NCBI GenBank assembly: GCA_910588295.1
Contig: CAJUQO010000036.1
Location: 1 to 31,470, forward strand
Direction of reading: 5' to 3'
Origin: an uncultured Lachnospiraceae bacterium
GTDB taxonomy: Bacteria > Bacillota > Clostridia > Lachnospirales > Lachnospiraceae
DNA: 31,470 bases
Positions 8,656 to 16,688 of the stretch are shown piece after piece; the stretch's first letter is position 1; each line of letters begins with the position of its first letter. Under the pieces are notes generated by a model, which was not told where the DNA came from, ran no database searches, and saw only the letters and a list, made by a program, of their open reading frames with translations. A program made the translations under genes and the position numbers.

Positions 8656-10245
8656 CTAAAATCCGGCATAGATCAGATCTACCGGGTCATAGCCCGCGCC
8701 GTAGGCGCCAAATACAATGACCAGGGCAATGGCCCCATAGTAAAAGCACCAGCGCAGGGGCAGCCGCCATCCGGCCACCTTATCCCGTATATGGATTCCC
8801 CGCTCATGCATGTAATCCACAACAAACACCAGTAAAAGGGCGCAGGCCGCCGCGGCAAAATCCCTGCCGTCCAACCCCAGATCAAACAGGACGCCTCCCG
8901 TAAGCGACGCGGCAGAAAATTCCGTAAATATTTTTCCGGCCATCACAAACCCGGCCCGCAGACTGAGAGCCCGGAAAAACAATTCCCCAAGGATGACCAG
9001 CAAAAAAGTCCGGATGCCCTGCCACAAGCCATAGGCCATGCAGTCCCGGTTGATGCCCCACCGTTCCGAAAGGCTTTTAGCCACGGGTTCCACGATATTC
9101 CCCGCCAGGATCAGCACAAAATAATACATGCCGAAAAAGATATAATGCCATCCGCTGCCATGCCAGATCCCGTTGCACAGCCACACCGCGAACAGGGCGC
9201 AGGCCGCCGCGGGGATGCCGCCGTACACCGGCCCCAGGCGTTTACGCCCCTCCCGGTTCAGGTTCTTGGCAAATCCGGACATGGATACCGGATAAAAAAT
9301 ATAATCCCGGAACCATGCGCCCAGGGTGATATGCCAGCGGGTCCAGAACTCGGAAGCTGTCCGCGAAAAAAAGGGCTGACGGAAATTCTCCGGCAGTTTT
9401 ATACCGAACACCTCCCCGCTGCCGATCACGATATCCATGCATCCGGAAAACTCCGCATAGAGCTGCACGGTATAGCACAGGGCGGCTACCGCCACAACGG
9501 CCCCGTCATACTGCTCATAACCCTTAAACACCGTCTTGACCAGGATATCCAGCCGGTCGGCGATTACCAGTTTCTTAAAAAGACCCCATATTATGCGCTG
9601 GCTTCCCCGGGTCAGATTCTCCCAGCTGATAGGCGCACCCTCATAGAGCCGGCGTGCTGTGTCCGCATACCGGCAGATCGGCCCCTCCATGAGAGTAGGA
9701 AAAAAGCTCATGTAGAGCGCCACCCGGCCCAGATTGACGTCCGCCTCCAGCCTGCCCAGATAAATATCGGCAATGTAAGACACGGCCTGCAGCGTATAGA
9801 AAGATATTCCCACCGGGGCAGCCCAGGCAGGTATGGTAATCTTCACGGATACGCCCAATACGCCCAGAAGGAAATTCGCATTCAGCGCCAGAAACCCGGT
9901 GTACTTGAAAAACAGCAGCATTCCCAGATGCACCAGAATACCGAACAGGAGTATCCCTCGTTCCTTTTTCTTCAGCTGCTTTTTCATCTCCCGGCGCTCT
10001 TCTTTGGCCGTCTGAGCCAAAAGCTCCTTGTGTTCCGCCTTCATATAGCGCAGCCACAGCCCTACATAATGGGTAAAGGCTGTAGATACCAGCAGACAGA
10101 CCAATAGCTTTTTGCTGATGAAGAGAAAAAAGATATAGTTGAACACCAGCAGGGTTTTCCATCGGTGGCGGCCCGGTGTCAATTGGTAGCACAGGGCCGC
10201 CAGCGGAAGGAAAAACAAAAAATAGTTTATCTGATGATAAGCCAT
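8656..10245 (-). CDS. MBOAT family O-acyltransferase (DltB/AlgI-like)
   Basis: A 529-residue polytopic membrane acyltransferase. It has many hydrophobic segments, the family motif PVGISFYTLQAVSYIADIY (around 144-162), and the two conserved MBOAT histidines in FWTRWHITLG (His305) and NGIWHGSGW (His362). DltB and AlgI proteins of this family take an acyl group from a carrier inside the cell and pass it through the membrane toward an extracytoplasmic acceptor. I chose ATG 10245, whose GGAG site overlaps the end of the carrier-protein gene. An in-frame ATG at 10257 is possible, and the frame extends further to 10344 without a good start. The gene sits directly after the carrier protein and before the SGNH protein, the same acyl-flow order as dltC/dltB/dltD. 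The substrate is unknown and is addressed in the findings. Confidence 0.9.
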   Translation of the reverse strand: MAYHQINYFLFFLPLAALCYQLTPGRHRWKTLLVFNYIFFLFISKKLLVCLLVSTAFTHYVGLWLRYMKAEHKELLAQTAKEERREMKKQLKKKERGILLFGILVHLGMLLFFKYTGFLALNANFLLGVLGVSVKITIPAWAAPVGISFYTLQAVSYIADIYLGRLEADVNLGRVALYMSFFPTLMEGPICRYADTARRLYEGAPISWENLTRGSQRIIWGLFKKLVIADRLDILVKTVFKGYEQYDGAVVAVAALCYTVQLYAEFSGCMDIVIGSGEVFGIKLPENFRQPFFSRTASEFWTRWHITLGAWFRDYIFYPVSMSGFAKNLNREGRKRLGPVYGGIPAAACALFAVWLCNGIWHGSGWHYIFFGMYYFVLILAGNIVEPVAKSLSERWGINRDCMAYGLWQGIRTFLLVILGELFFRALSLRAGFVMAGKIFTEFSAASLTGGVLFDLGLDGRDFAAAACALLLVFVVDYMHERGIHIRDKVAGWRLPLRWCFYYGAIALVIVFGAYGAGYDPVDLIYAGF

Positions 10246-10246
10246 A

Positions 10247-10477
10247 TTATTCTCCATCCTGCAGGCGGAGGATCGTCTGCCAAAGCGTCTGCATGGAATT
10301 GAAATTCTCCGGAACAATATCCACGGGAGAGAATTCCACATCAAAAGCGTCTTCCAGATCCGATACCAGATTGATCACATCAAAGGAACCGAAAATATGG
10401 TCATCGATCAGTGTCGTGCAAGTATCATAATCCACTCCCGGATGCATCATCTCTAAAATATTTTTCAGTTCTTCCAT
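10247..10477 (-). CDS. acyl/aminoacyl carrier protein (DltC-like)
   Basis: A 76-residue acidic four-helix carrier protein. The expected phosphopantetheine site is Ser31 in IFGSFDVINLVSDLEDAF, with Gly-Ser-Phe instead of the more usual Asp-Ser-Leu. The downstream acidic helix DLEDAFDVEF is typical of carriers recognised by partner enzymes. It would hold the activated amino acid from the adenylating enzyme as a thioester, present it to the PLP decarboxylase, and deliver it to the MBOAT protein. It lies 21 bases after the decarboxylase gene and its TAA stop overlaps the RBS region of the MBOAT gene. Length agrees with DltC (about 78 aa). No phosphopantetheinyl transferase is seen in the window. 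Confidence 0.87.
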   Translation of the reverse strand: MEELKNILEMMHPGVDYDTCTTLIDDHIFGSFDVINLVSDLEDAFDVEFSPVDIVPENFNSMQTLWQTILRLQDGE

Positions 10478-10498
10478 TTTCTGTACCTCTCTTTTTTC

Positions 10499-11692
10499 TT
10501 ATATTTTTGTAAGCTCAGCGGGACTGTTGAGCGGGTCGGTGGCCGTCCTGCCTCTGACAAGCCAAAGCCCCCTCTCTTTTTCGTAAAAATATACGGCAGG
10601 CAGGTCGCGGCTCAAAAACAGCGCGCTCCCCTCAGATATCCCGTAGGCCCCGGCACGCCGGAACGCCAGCACCTCTCCCGGCCGCAGCTCCCCGGTCCGA
10701 TACTCCCGCACCAGCACATCATTCACCGTGCACAGGGCGCCGCAGATATCCCATTGCTCCGCCGCGCCGCCATCCTCTCCGGACAGGCGGAGGATCTCGG
10801 GTATCCGCATTCCCAAAGCCTGTCCGTAATAGTTAAGCTGATGGATACCGCCGTCCACAACACAGTAGCGACGCCCGTCATTTTCCTTTACGTCCACCAC
10901 CCGGGTCAGGTAAGTGCCGCAGTCCGCCGCCAGAAAACGTCCCATCTCCAGCACGACCCGGCCCTCAAAGGTTAACCGATCCAGGCAGGCCGCCAGGGCC
11001 GGGAGGACTTCCCCCTCCTCAGGATAGTGGTCTGTGTCAAAATAATTGACCGGCGCCCCCGGCCCGAATTCCAGGCATTCGGCACGGTAGCCCTCCTCCT
11101 GTTCCAACGCCGCGGCAAAAGCGGCAAATTTCTCCACACCCCGGACGATCCGCTTTGCCGTCTTTTTCTGTGTGCCGGCGTACTGCTGCAGCCCCATAAA
11201 ACAGAGCCGGGGATACTGTTCCCGCCGCCGCAAAATTCCCCGCACCGTCTCCTTGTCCATGCCGAACTGGTTGCCGCTGGTCAGGCGGAGCAGCACATCC
11301 ACCCCGCAGCCATATCGGTCTGAAAGGCCGCTGAGAAGGGCAAGCTGCCTCTCGGATTCCACCGTAAAGATGGGCGCAGGCCCGCCGTCCGCAAAAAAGT
11401 GTTCCAGATCTGCCTCTTCCTTATACACACCGGAAATAACCATCTGCTCCCGCTTCGCCCCGGCACGCTCACAGATGCGCACCTCTCCGGGAGAACAGAG
11501 TTCAAAGCTGTCCGCTTCCCCTATCAGGGGGCCGGTGAGAAAGGGATTTGCCTTGATGGCGTAACAGATTTCGGCCCGTCCCGAGAGCGCGCTGCGGATA
11601 CGGCCTATCCGGTTCTTCAGCCCGTCCAGATCGAAAACATACGCCGGCGTGGATATCTGTCCGGCAAGAAGTTCTCCTAGTTCCCTGTCCAT
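10499..11692 (-). CDS. fold-type III PLP-dependent decarboxylase, BtrK-like (carrier-bound amino acid decarboxylase, inferred)
   Basis: A 397-residue alanine-racemase/ODC-fold enzyme. Visible features are the PLP lysine in YAIKANPF (Lys47), the glycine-rich phosphate loop FGPGAPVNYF (209-218), EMGRF (249-253), VDGGIHQL (279-286), the ODC/DAPDC-type catalytic pair Cys321 and Asp325 in CGALCTVNDVL, and GAYG with Tyr350. The Cys-Asp pair is decarboxylase-like rather than racemase-like. From memory the motif set and spacing resemble BtrK, which decarboxylates a glutamyl group held on the carrier BtrI in butirosin biosynthesis. The gene lies between an adenylating enzyme and its carrier protein, so a carrier-bound substrate is a reasonable inference. 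ATG 11692, behind a GGGAGG site, lies 4 bases past the upstream stop; a longer frame from 11737 lacks such support. A lysA or speA-type role is possible but fits the neighbours poorly. Confidence 0.85.
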   Translation of the reverse strand: MDRELGELLAGQISTPAYVFDLDGLKNRIGRIRSALSGRAEICYAIKANPFLTGPLIGEADSFELCSPGEVRICERAGAKREQMVISGVYKEEADLEHFFADGGPAPIFTVESERQLALLSGLSDRYGCGVDVLLRLTSGNQFGMDKETVRGILRRREQYPRLCFMGLQQYAGTQKKTAKRIVRGVEKFAAFAAALEQEEGYRAECLEFGPGAPVNYFDTDHYPEEGEVLPALAACLDRLTFEGRVVLEMGRFLAADCGTYLTRVVDVKENDGRRYCVVDGGIHQLNYYGQALGMRIPEILRLSGEDGGAAEQWDICGALCTVNDVLVREYRTGELRPGEVLAFRRAGAYGISEGSALFLSRDLPAVYFYEKERGLWLVRGRTATDPLNSPAELTKI

Positions 11693-11696
11693 TCTC

Positions 11697-13199
11697 TTAC
11701 CTCCCTTCCCAAAAAACCTTAAGCCCGCTGCGGTCAATTTTCCCGTTCCTCAAAGGCATGGCATCCAGGCAGCGGTACAGGCCGGGGATCATGTACACCG
11801 GCAGGAACCCCGCCAGGGTCTGCCGAATATCCGCCTCCGTGGCGGTTCCTACATAGCAGGCCGCGATCTGGTTCTTCTTCTCCAGAAAAATGCAGCAGCT
11901 CTGCTCCACGCCGGGCACCCGATACAGGGCCGCCTCGATCTCCTCCAGTTCAATCCTATGCCCCATATGCTTAATCTGAAAATCCCTGCGCCCCACAAAA
12001 TACAGCAGACCCTCTCCGTCGTACCGGCCCAGATCCCCGGTACGGTAAATCTGCTCCTGGTAGGCCCCGTTTAAGGGATTCTGCACAAAATGCTTCGCCG
12101 TCTCCTCCGGATTCCCGTAATAGCCCAGGGCCAGCGCCGTACCGGCCACACAGATCTCTCCCTGCCTGTCCGGCTCTGTCACCAGCCGATCCGTCTCATC
12201 CAGCAAAAAAACCCTTTCATTGGGGAAAGCCCGCCCAATGGGCAGCTCCGCACCGGCAAAATCCGGCTCGATCCGATAGTAGGTGCAGTTACAGGTGATC
12301 TCCGTGGGGCCATAGAGGTTGACGAAGGAGGCGCCGGGCAAATGACGCCGCCACGCTTTGAGATGTTTCATAGGCATCTTTTCCCCACTGAACAGTATTT
12401 TATCCACCTGCTCCGGCACACGGTAAGCGAATCCCTTCAAAGCCGTCACCATACACAGAGCCGATACCGCCCAAATCAGTGTCGTCACCTTCCGCTCGCA
12501 CAGATAGTCCAGAAGATGCGTCGGGAAAGAAAAATAGGCTTTCGGGATGATCACCAGACGGGCCCCGGTTTTTAATGACGTATAGATATCCTTCACCGAC
12601 ACATCAAAATCAAAGGGCGCCTGGTTGCCGATCACATCCCGCCCGCTGATCCCGAACATTTCCGGAAAAATGCCGATAAAATCCAGTACAGAACGATGGC
12701 TTACCACCACCCCTTTGGGCTTTCCCGTGGAACCGGAAGTAAAATTGGCATACAGGGGATCCGTATCCACCGCCTGGCTGCGGATGGCCTCCAGCCGCCC
12801 GTCATTCCATTCCTCTCCGATCTCCTCCAGACAGAGACAGGTTCCCGTAAATCTCATTCCCTCAAGCTTATCCCGGTATTCTCCGGTGGTCAGCGCCACC
12901 CGGACTCCCGAAATCTCCAGGATATCTCTAAGCCGCGCCTTGGGCAGCTCCGTATTCAGAAAAATATAAAAGCAGCCCGCGTAAACGCTGCCCATAAACG
13001 CCGTCAGAGCCTCCACGCCCTTCTCCATATACACGGCAACGGGCCTGCGGGGCTTTGTCACCCCGGCCAGCCTGCTGCCGATGCTTTTCGCCCGGTCGCG
13101 AAGTTCCCGGAAGGTGCAGCTTCTCTCCACATCCTCTACTGCAGTCCGATCCCCGCAGACCGCCGCCGTATGCTCCAGATATTCCAGTACATTCTGCAT
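11697..13199 (-). CDS. amino-acid adenylating enzyme, DltA-like (carrier protein ligase)
   Basis: A 500-residue stand-alone adenylation enzyme of the ANL superfamily. Core motifs are FTSGSTGKPKG (153-163), FDFDVSVKDIY (196-206), YGPTEITCN (296-304), YRTGDLGRYD, the hinge region GRRDFQIKHMGHRIELEEIE and the C-terminal catalytic Lys487 in NGKID. Length matches DltA. DltA activates D-Ala with ATP and loads it on DltC. Here the pocket strand reads LFSGEKMP (269-276), where DltA proteins have LFCGE; that Cys is known to help select D-Ala, so a different amino acid is likely. ATG 13199 follows AAGGAGA. This is the first gene of a five-gene operon with tightly spaced members. It could in principle serve a peptide-like product, but no condensation or thioesterase domain is present. 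Confidence 0.88.
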   Translation of the reverse strand: MQNVLEYLEHTAAVCGDRTAVEDVERSCTFRELRDRAKSIGSRLAGVTKPRRPVAVYMEKGVEALTAFMGSVYAGCFYIFLNTELPKARLRDILEISGVRVALTTGEYRDKLEGMRFTGTCLCLEEIGEEWNDGRLEAIRSQAVDTDPLYANFTSGSTGKPKGVVVSHRSVLDFIGIFPEMFGISGRDVIGNQAPFDFDVSVKDIYTSLKTGARLVIIPKAYFSFPTHLLDYLCERKVTTLIWAVSALCMVTALKGFAYRVPEQVDKILFSGEKMPMKHLKAWRRHLPGASFVNLYGPTEITCNCTYYRIEPDFAGAELPIGRAFPNERVFLLDETDRLVTEPDRQGEICVAGTALALGYYGNPEETAKHFVQNPLNGAYQEQIYRTGDLGRYDGEGLLYFVGRRDFQIKHMGHRIELEEIEAALYRVPGVEQSCCIFLEKKNQIAACYVGTATEADIRQTLAGFLPVYMIPGLYRCLDAMPLRNGKIDRSGLKVFWEGR

Positions 13200-13221
13200 A
13201 AGATCTCTCCTTTGCCATTCT

Positions 13222-13296
13222 TACATGTCCCGGCCTGTGCCAAACCATCCGATGCATTCCGCGGCCTCGGCGATTTCGCCAGTACATGTCCCGGCC
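13222..13296 (-). repeat. direct repeat pair in the leader of the Dlt-like operon
   Basis: The 14-base word GGCCGGGACATGTA (minus strand) occurs at 13296-13283 and again at 13235-13222, exactly 61 bases apart, in the region before the adenylating-enzyme start at 13199. Between them is a small hairpin, GGCGA-AA-TCGCC. The whole stretch from 13200 to 13403 has no gene that I can support. A TATGAT box at 13345-13340 could be a -10 element, but I find no matching -35. The repeats could be a regulator-binding site or a short duplication. Confidence 0.4.
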
Positions 13297-13403
13297 CGCG
13301 ACGAACCGTTACAATGTGTTACACATTTCCAGGCCGTACATCATACTAACATCAAAAGTGTAATCGTAGCTAAAACGTTTTTTAAGAAATATGAATATAT
13401 ATG

Positions 13404-13440
13404 AAAAAATCATGAGGGGCCGCCCCATGGGCCGCCCCTC
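13404..13440 (-). terminator. intrinsic terminator of the spoIIIA operon
   Basis: A 27-base inverted repeat (13414-13440) forms a GC-rich stem of about 12 pairs with one mismatch, GAGGGGC on one arm and GCCCCTC on the other. On the minus strand it is followed by ATGATTTTTTC, giving a run of six T. It lies 45 bases past the spoIIIAH stop and separates the sporulation operon from the Dlt-like operon. Confidence 0.85.
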
Positions 13441-13484
13441 TGCATTATGTTGACTGTTTCTCCGCCAATATGTTTTTCCATATT

Positions 13485-14264
13485 CTATTTGGTTGTCTCT
13501 GACTCCACCGACGATAACGGCGTAATAACAATATTCTCTACGGATACCCCTGTTTTCCGCTTAACAGCATCCTCAATCTGGGCCCTCTGGGCATCATCCA
13601 GATTGGCGGCATCCACGATGACATCCACCGTATCTCCGGTCACATTCACGATGGCGTTGGCAAAGCCCTGGGCTTCCAGAAGTGTCTCTGCCGCGGTCTC
13701 CCGCTCCGTAGAATCCGTCATCTCTACCATGCTGTCCACAGCCTCCCGGATCTCCTCCTCCGTCAGAGCCGTATTATTGATGATCTCCATCAGAGCCTCT
13801 TTGTTCTGGGAACGGATCTGCTCCCGCTCCACCCGGGCCTGGGATACATAAGCCGCAGAGACAGCGCTGGTCAGCACAGCTTCCCCGGGCACCTCACCGG
13901 AGGCATTTGTATCCGCCGCCGCATCTGCAGCCGTGTCTTCCGTTTTCTTCTCATCTGTGCCGGCGGCGCTGGAAGAGGAACCTCCCTGGCCGTCTTTTGT
14001 CTCTTCCGTCTCAGAAATCGTGCTGTTTACATCCGCAGATGCATTTTGATTCTCCTGAAGCAGCGCCGTCTCATCCGTAATGTCCATATCCAGACTCTCG
14101 ATGTCCTCCTTGACCGCGTTCAGATCCGCCGTCTGTGTGGCTTCCGCCGTGGTTTTCTTTGTCTGTGCTGACTTTGTCCCGGAGTAATTCAGGTAACCGG
14201 CCGCGGCCACCATGACCACCAGTACAGTGATGATGATTTGATTCTTTTTCAGGATTTTCTTCAA
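13485..14264 (-). CDS. spoIIIAH: stage III sporulation protein AH
   Basis: SpoIIIAH is the mother-cell half of the A-Q channel: its C-terminal domain, a YscJ/FliF-like ring-building fold, binds SpoIIQ from the forespore across the intermembrane space. This 259-residue protein has a basic N-terminus followed by one membrane segment (about 10-28), a long Thr/Ala/Glu/Asp-rich linker (about 30-125), and a conserved C-terminal domain containing AYVSQARVEREQIRSQNKEAL and AQIEDAVKRKTGVSVENIVI. The start is TTG 14264 with GGAG eight bases upstream; the nearby ATG is out of frame. The last gene of spoIIIA, followed by a terminator. Expression would be sigma-E dependent in the mother cell. The linker is longer than in Bacillus, and the protein accordingly exceeds the Bacillus length of about 218 residues. 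Confidence 0.92.
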   Translation of the reverse strand: MKKILKKNQIIITVLVVMVAAAGYLNYSGTKSAQTKKTTAEATQTADLNAVKEDIESLDMDITDETALLQENQNASADVNSTISETEETKDGQGGSSSSAAGTDEKKTEDTAADAAADTNASGEVPGEAVLTSAVSAAYVSQARVEREQIRSQNKEALMEIINNTALTEEEIREAVDSMVEMTDSTERETAAETLLEAQGFANAIVNVTGDTVDVIVDAANLDDAQRAQIEDAVKRKTGVSVENIVITPLSSVESETTK

Positions 14265-14277
14265 AGCATCTTCTCCT

Positions 14278-14874
14278 TTACTTTTTTTTCATTACTTTTA
14301 TTTTATGGGCTTCCAGGTGAAATAATGCCATTACGGCCTCTTGAATTTCTTCAATTATCACAGGATCTCCCCCACCCTCGGCAATCACCAGCACACCGCG
14401 CACCTGGGGCAGCGTTTCACTGACCACATAGGGAACCTGGGCGCCGTTGCTTTCTGTCGTATATACGGTCTTTTCCTCTGTAGCCGCGGAATTACTTTCC
14501 TGGGAACCGTCCCCGGTGGTGGCTGACTGGCTGGACGTGCTGTCGGGCACATCCTTCTCCACAGTCTTTTTTCCTGTAGTCTCCAGGGTGACCGCCACCT
14601 GCACACTGCCGACCCCTTCCACTTTGGACAGGATATCCCCCAGTTCGTCCTCCATCCTATGGCGTATCTGCTCGGTATCATTCTCTGCCCGCTCCGCCTC
14701 CGGTGCTTCACCCAAATCGGAGGCTCCCATATCTGCCTCCCTTCTTTTCCCCGTATCCGAAGTGGGCAGGAAAATGACCACCGCCAGGGCTGCGATCAGA
14801 AGAACCGTTACAATCTGCTCTTTTTTTCTGTTTTTCAGAAATACCGCCAGCTTTTGTCTCCATTCCGACTTCAC
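14278..14874 (-). CDS. spoIIIAG: stage III sporulation protein AG
   Basis: SpoIIIAG forms the large ring of the mother-cell side of the SpoIIIA-SpoIIQ channel. The 198-residue protein has a basic cytoplasmic N-terminus, one membrane segment (about 19-35, IVTVLLIAALAVVIFLP), and an extracytoplasmic domain with the ring-building motif GVGSVQVAVTLETTGKKTVEKD, a Ser/Thr/Gln-rich insertion, and PYVVSETLPQVRGVLVIAEGG near the end. The start is GTG 14874 with an AAGGGG site eight bases upstream. It follows spoIIIAF by 27 bases and precedes spoIIIAH by 13. Nothing is missing compared with the family. Confidence 0.93.
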   Translation of the reverse strand: MKSEWRQKLAVFLKNRKKEQIVTVLLIAALAVVIFLPTSDTGKRREADMGASDLGEAPEAERAENDTEQIRHRMEDELGDILSKVEGVGSVQVAVTLETTGKKTVEKDVPDSTSSQSATTGDGSQESNSAATEEKTVYTTESNGAQVPYVVSETLPQVRGVLVIAEGGGDPVIIEEIQEAVMALFHLEAHKIKVMKKK

Positions 14875-14901
14875 CGCACCCGCCCCTTTCTGTTTTTTAC
14901 A

Positions 14902-15504
14902 TCATTGTATATACACCGTCACCTGGCTTTCCTCCAGCTCATAGGTTTCCATGATCCGCGTCCTGATCTCCCGCGCCGGATCCTGCAGATGTTCCCGGCC
15001 CTCCTGATCCGTACCTGCTCCGAAATCCTGAGGCAGCTCCACCTGTATCCCGGATGCCCCCGCATCCGCCCTTCCGGCACGCACCCGGATGGAACGGATC
15101 CCCGGCTCTTTTGCCAGCTCCACGCAGCTCACACATTCCACCAGTTCCAGGCCATACCCGGCCAGCAGTTCCTCCGTCTGCTCCCTGATCCGCTCCTCGC
15201 AGGCCCGTTCCATGAACTGCCGGTCCTCCTCTCCCACGTACAGTCCCGCGTCCAGGCTCTCCTGGTATTCCAGGCCGTCCAGCATCTCGTCCAGATTTCT
15301 GCTCATCCGTTCCTCCCAGCCGGTCAATTCCCCCAGAGGACGGCTCAGCAAAAGCAGCAAGAACAGGGAAAAAAAATAGCGTACATACTTCCGGTACTGC
15401 CCCTCGGGGATAAAATTGAGCACCATCGTCATGAAGATGAAATAAGCGGCCAGTGTCCTGACCCATTCAAAAATATACATCCGCATAGGCAGCCCTTCTT
15501 TCAT
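14902..15504 (-). CDS. spoIIIAF: stage III sporulation protein AF
   Basis: SpoIIIAF is a small membrane protein of the forespore-feeding channel complex. This 200-residue protein has two N-terminal membrane segments (about 12-31 and 42-58, separated by PEGQYRKYVRY) and a C-terminal extracytoplasmic domain ending in a conserved VELPQDF...YELEESQVTVYIQ pattern. ATG 15504 overlaps the spoIIIAE stop as ATGA. An internal ATG at 15486 has a better Shine-Dalgarno match (AAGAAGGG), so the true protein may be six residues shorter and begin MRMYIFEW. The gene fits fifth-to-sixth position in the standard AA-to-AH order. Confidence 0.9.
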   Translation of the reverse strand: MKEGLPMRMYIFEWVRTLAAYFIFMTMVLNFIPEGQYRKYVRYFFSLFLLLLLSRPLGELTGWEERMSRNLDEMLDGLEYQESLDAGLYVGEEDRQFMERACEERIREQTEELLAGYGLELVECVSCVELAKEPGIRSIRVRAGRADAGASGIQVELPQDFGAGTDQEGREHLQDPAREIRTRIMETYELEESQVTVYIQ

Positions 15505-16688
15505 GTGCCTGCCAGGACAGCCACAGACAGCAGGAACATCACCATAGTTCCCAAAACCATATGCAGGTACATACCGTATCCGTCGGCTACGGTACCCAGG
15601 CAGCCCACGATCCTCTCATCAGCTATGGGCTGGCAGAAAGCCCCCAGCATCTTGAACACCAGTGTGCGCACGGCCATCCGCGCCACCGGCGCCAGACAGC
15701 CCCACAGCAGAATCAGCAGTACAGCCACCCCCAGGCAGTTGCGGATCAGCACGGCGCTGGCCAGCAGGATCTCCGTGGTGGCGTTGATCACATTGCCGAT
15801 CCCCGGTATGGCCCCCGCCGTCTTGCCAATGGCCGAACGATGCAGGCTGTCCAGGGCGGGACCCAGCATATTTCTAAGGATCTGCAGCCCCGTGACCGCC
15901 GCGATCATCGTCCGCATACTCCACTGGATGCAGGTGCGGATCAGGTCGGCGAGACGAGAGAGGAAATCCTCCTTCGGTATCTGGTTTACCAGATTCAGCA
16001 GCACATAAATCTGCACTCCCGGCAAGAGCAGCCGGACGATCACACTCTGCACAATCAGTAACAGCAGCAACAGCAGTTGGTAAAACAGGCCCGCCGTCGT
16101 GGCTCCTCCCGCAGTGAGCACCGCCAGATAATAGGCCGGTGCGGCGGCTTTCATGAAACCGGATACCCCCAGCAGTATATCTTCCACCTCACTGCCCGTC
16201 CGTCCGAATTCTTCCAGCAAAAAAGCAAGCAGCAGCAGATACAGAATGTAAAACCCTGTTTCCCCGATCCGCTCCTCGGCAAACACATCCGCCATGACTG
16301 AGAATACCGCGGACAAAAGGATCAAAAACAGCAGCTTGCCCAGCATCACCCGCTGGCCGCCGAGCCCCTGCCCGGCCACGGTCAGGCATATCTCCTTCCA
16401 ATCCAGATCCTCCAGAGAAATCTCCCCGCCCATCAATTTTCGGAGCAACTCACTCACAGACAATGTATCATTCTGCAAATAGATATCCACAGCTTCCTGT
16501 ATCTCCCCCAGATCCAGCTCCCCCAGCAGACCGTCAACAGTCCCTGCCATATCTTCCGGTTCTACGGATGAATGACTGTCCGCCGGGGGAATCCCGGCCT
16601 GTCCTCCCCCCGCCGTCCCCTGCACTTCCACCGGCGTACACCACAGCAGCAGGAAGCCTATGGCCCAGCCCCTCCAGCTCCCCCTCAA
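15501..16688 (-). CDS. spoIIIAE: stage III sporulation protein AE
   Basis: SpoIIIAE is the polytopic membrane subunit of the SpoIIIA channel. From TTG 16688 the protein is 395 residues, close to the usual length. It begins with a signal-peptide-like segment (RGSWRGWAIGFLLLWCTP), continues with an extracytoplasmic helical part (LLGELDLGEIQEAVD), and then several membrane segments including the conserved IPGIGNVINATTEILLASAVLIRN. The TTG overlaps the spoIIIAD stop as TTGA. The same frame is open upstream to 17042, but that extension lies inside spoIIIAD and is unlikely to be translated. The GGAGG nearest to the TTG is about 20 bases upstream, so initiation probably depends on coupling to spoIIIAD. 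The start choice is therefore the weakest part of this call. Confidence 0.88.
   Translation of the reverse strand: MRGSWRGWAIGFLLLWCTPVEVQGTAGGGQAGIPPADSHSSVEPEDMAGTVDGLLGELDLGEIQEAVDIYLQNDTLSVSELLRKLMGGEISLEDLDWKEICLTVAGQGLGGQRVMLGKLLFLILLSAVFSVMADVFAEERIGETGFYILYLLLLAFLLEEFGRTGSEVEDILLGVSGFMKAAAPAYYLAVLTAGGATTAGLFYQLLLLLLLIVQSVIVRLLLPGVQIYVLLNLVNQIPKEDFLSRLADLIRTCIQWSMRTMIAAVTGLQILRNMLGPALDSLHRSAIGKTAGAIPGIGNVINATTEILLASAVLIRNCLGVAVLLILLWGCLAPVARMAVRTLVFKMLGAFCQPIADERIVGCLGTVADGYGMYLHMVLGTMVMFLLSVAVLAGT

Noticed and set aside
10499..11692. Naming the PLP enzyme lysA (diaminopimelate decarboxylase)
   Set aside because: The fold is shared, but operon context with carrier and adenylating enzymes and the BtrK-like motif set fit a carrier-linked role better.
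12928..13287. Minus-strand frame of 119 codons overlapping the adenylating-enzyme start
   Set aside because: Arg/Gly-rich out-of-frame translation of the adenylation gene and leader; no support.
14659..16008. Plus-strand open frame of 449 codons opposite spoIIIAE-AG
   Set aside because: Lies entirely opposite recognised sporulation genes; composition is that of a reverse-complement artefact.
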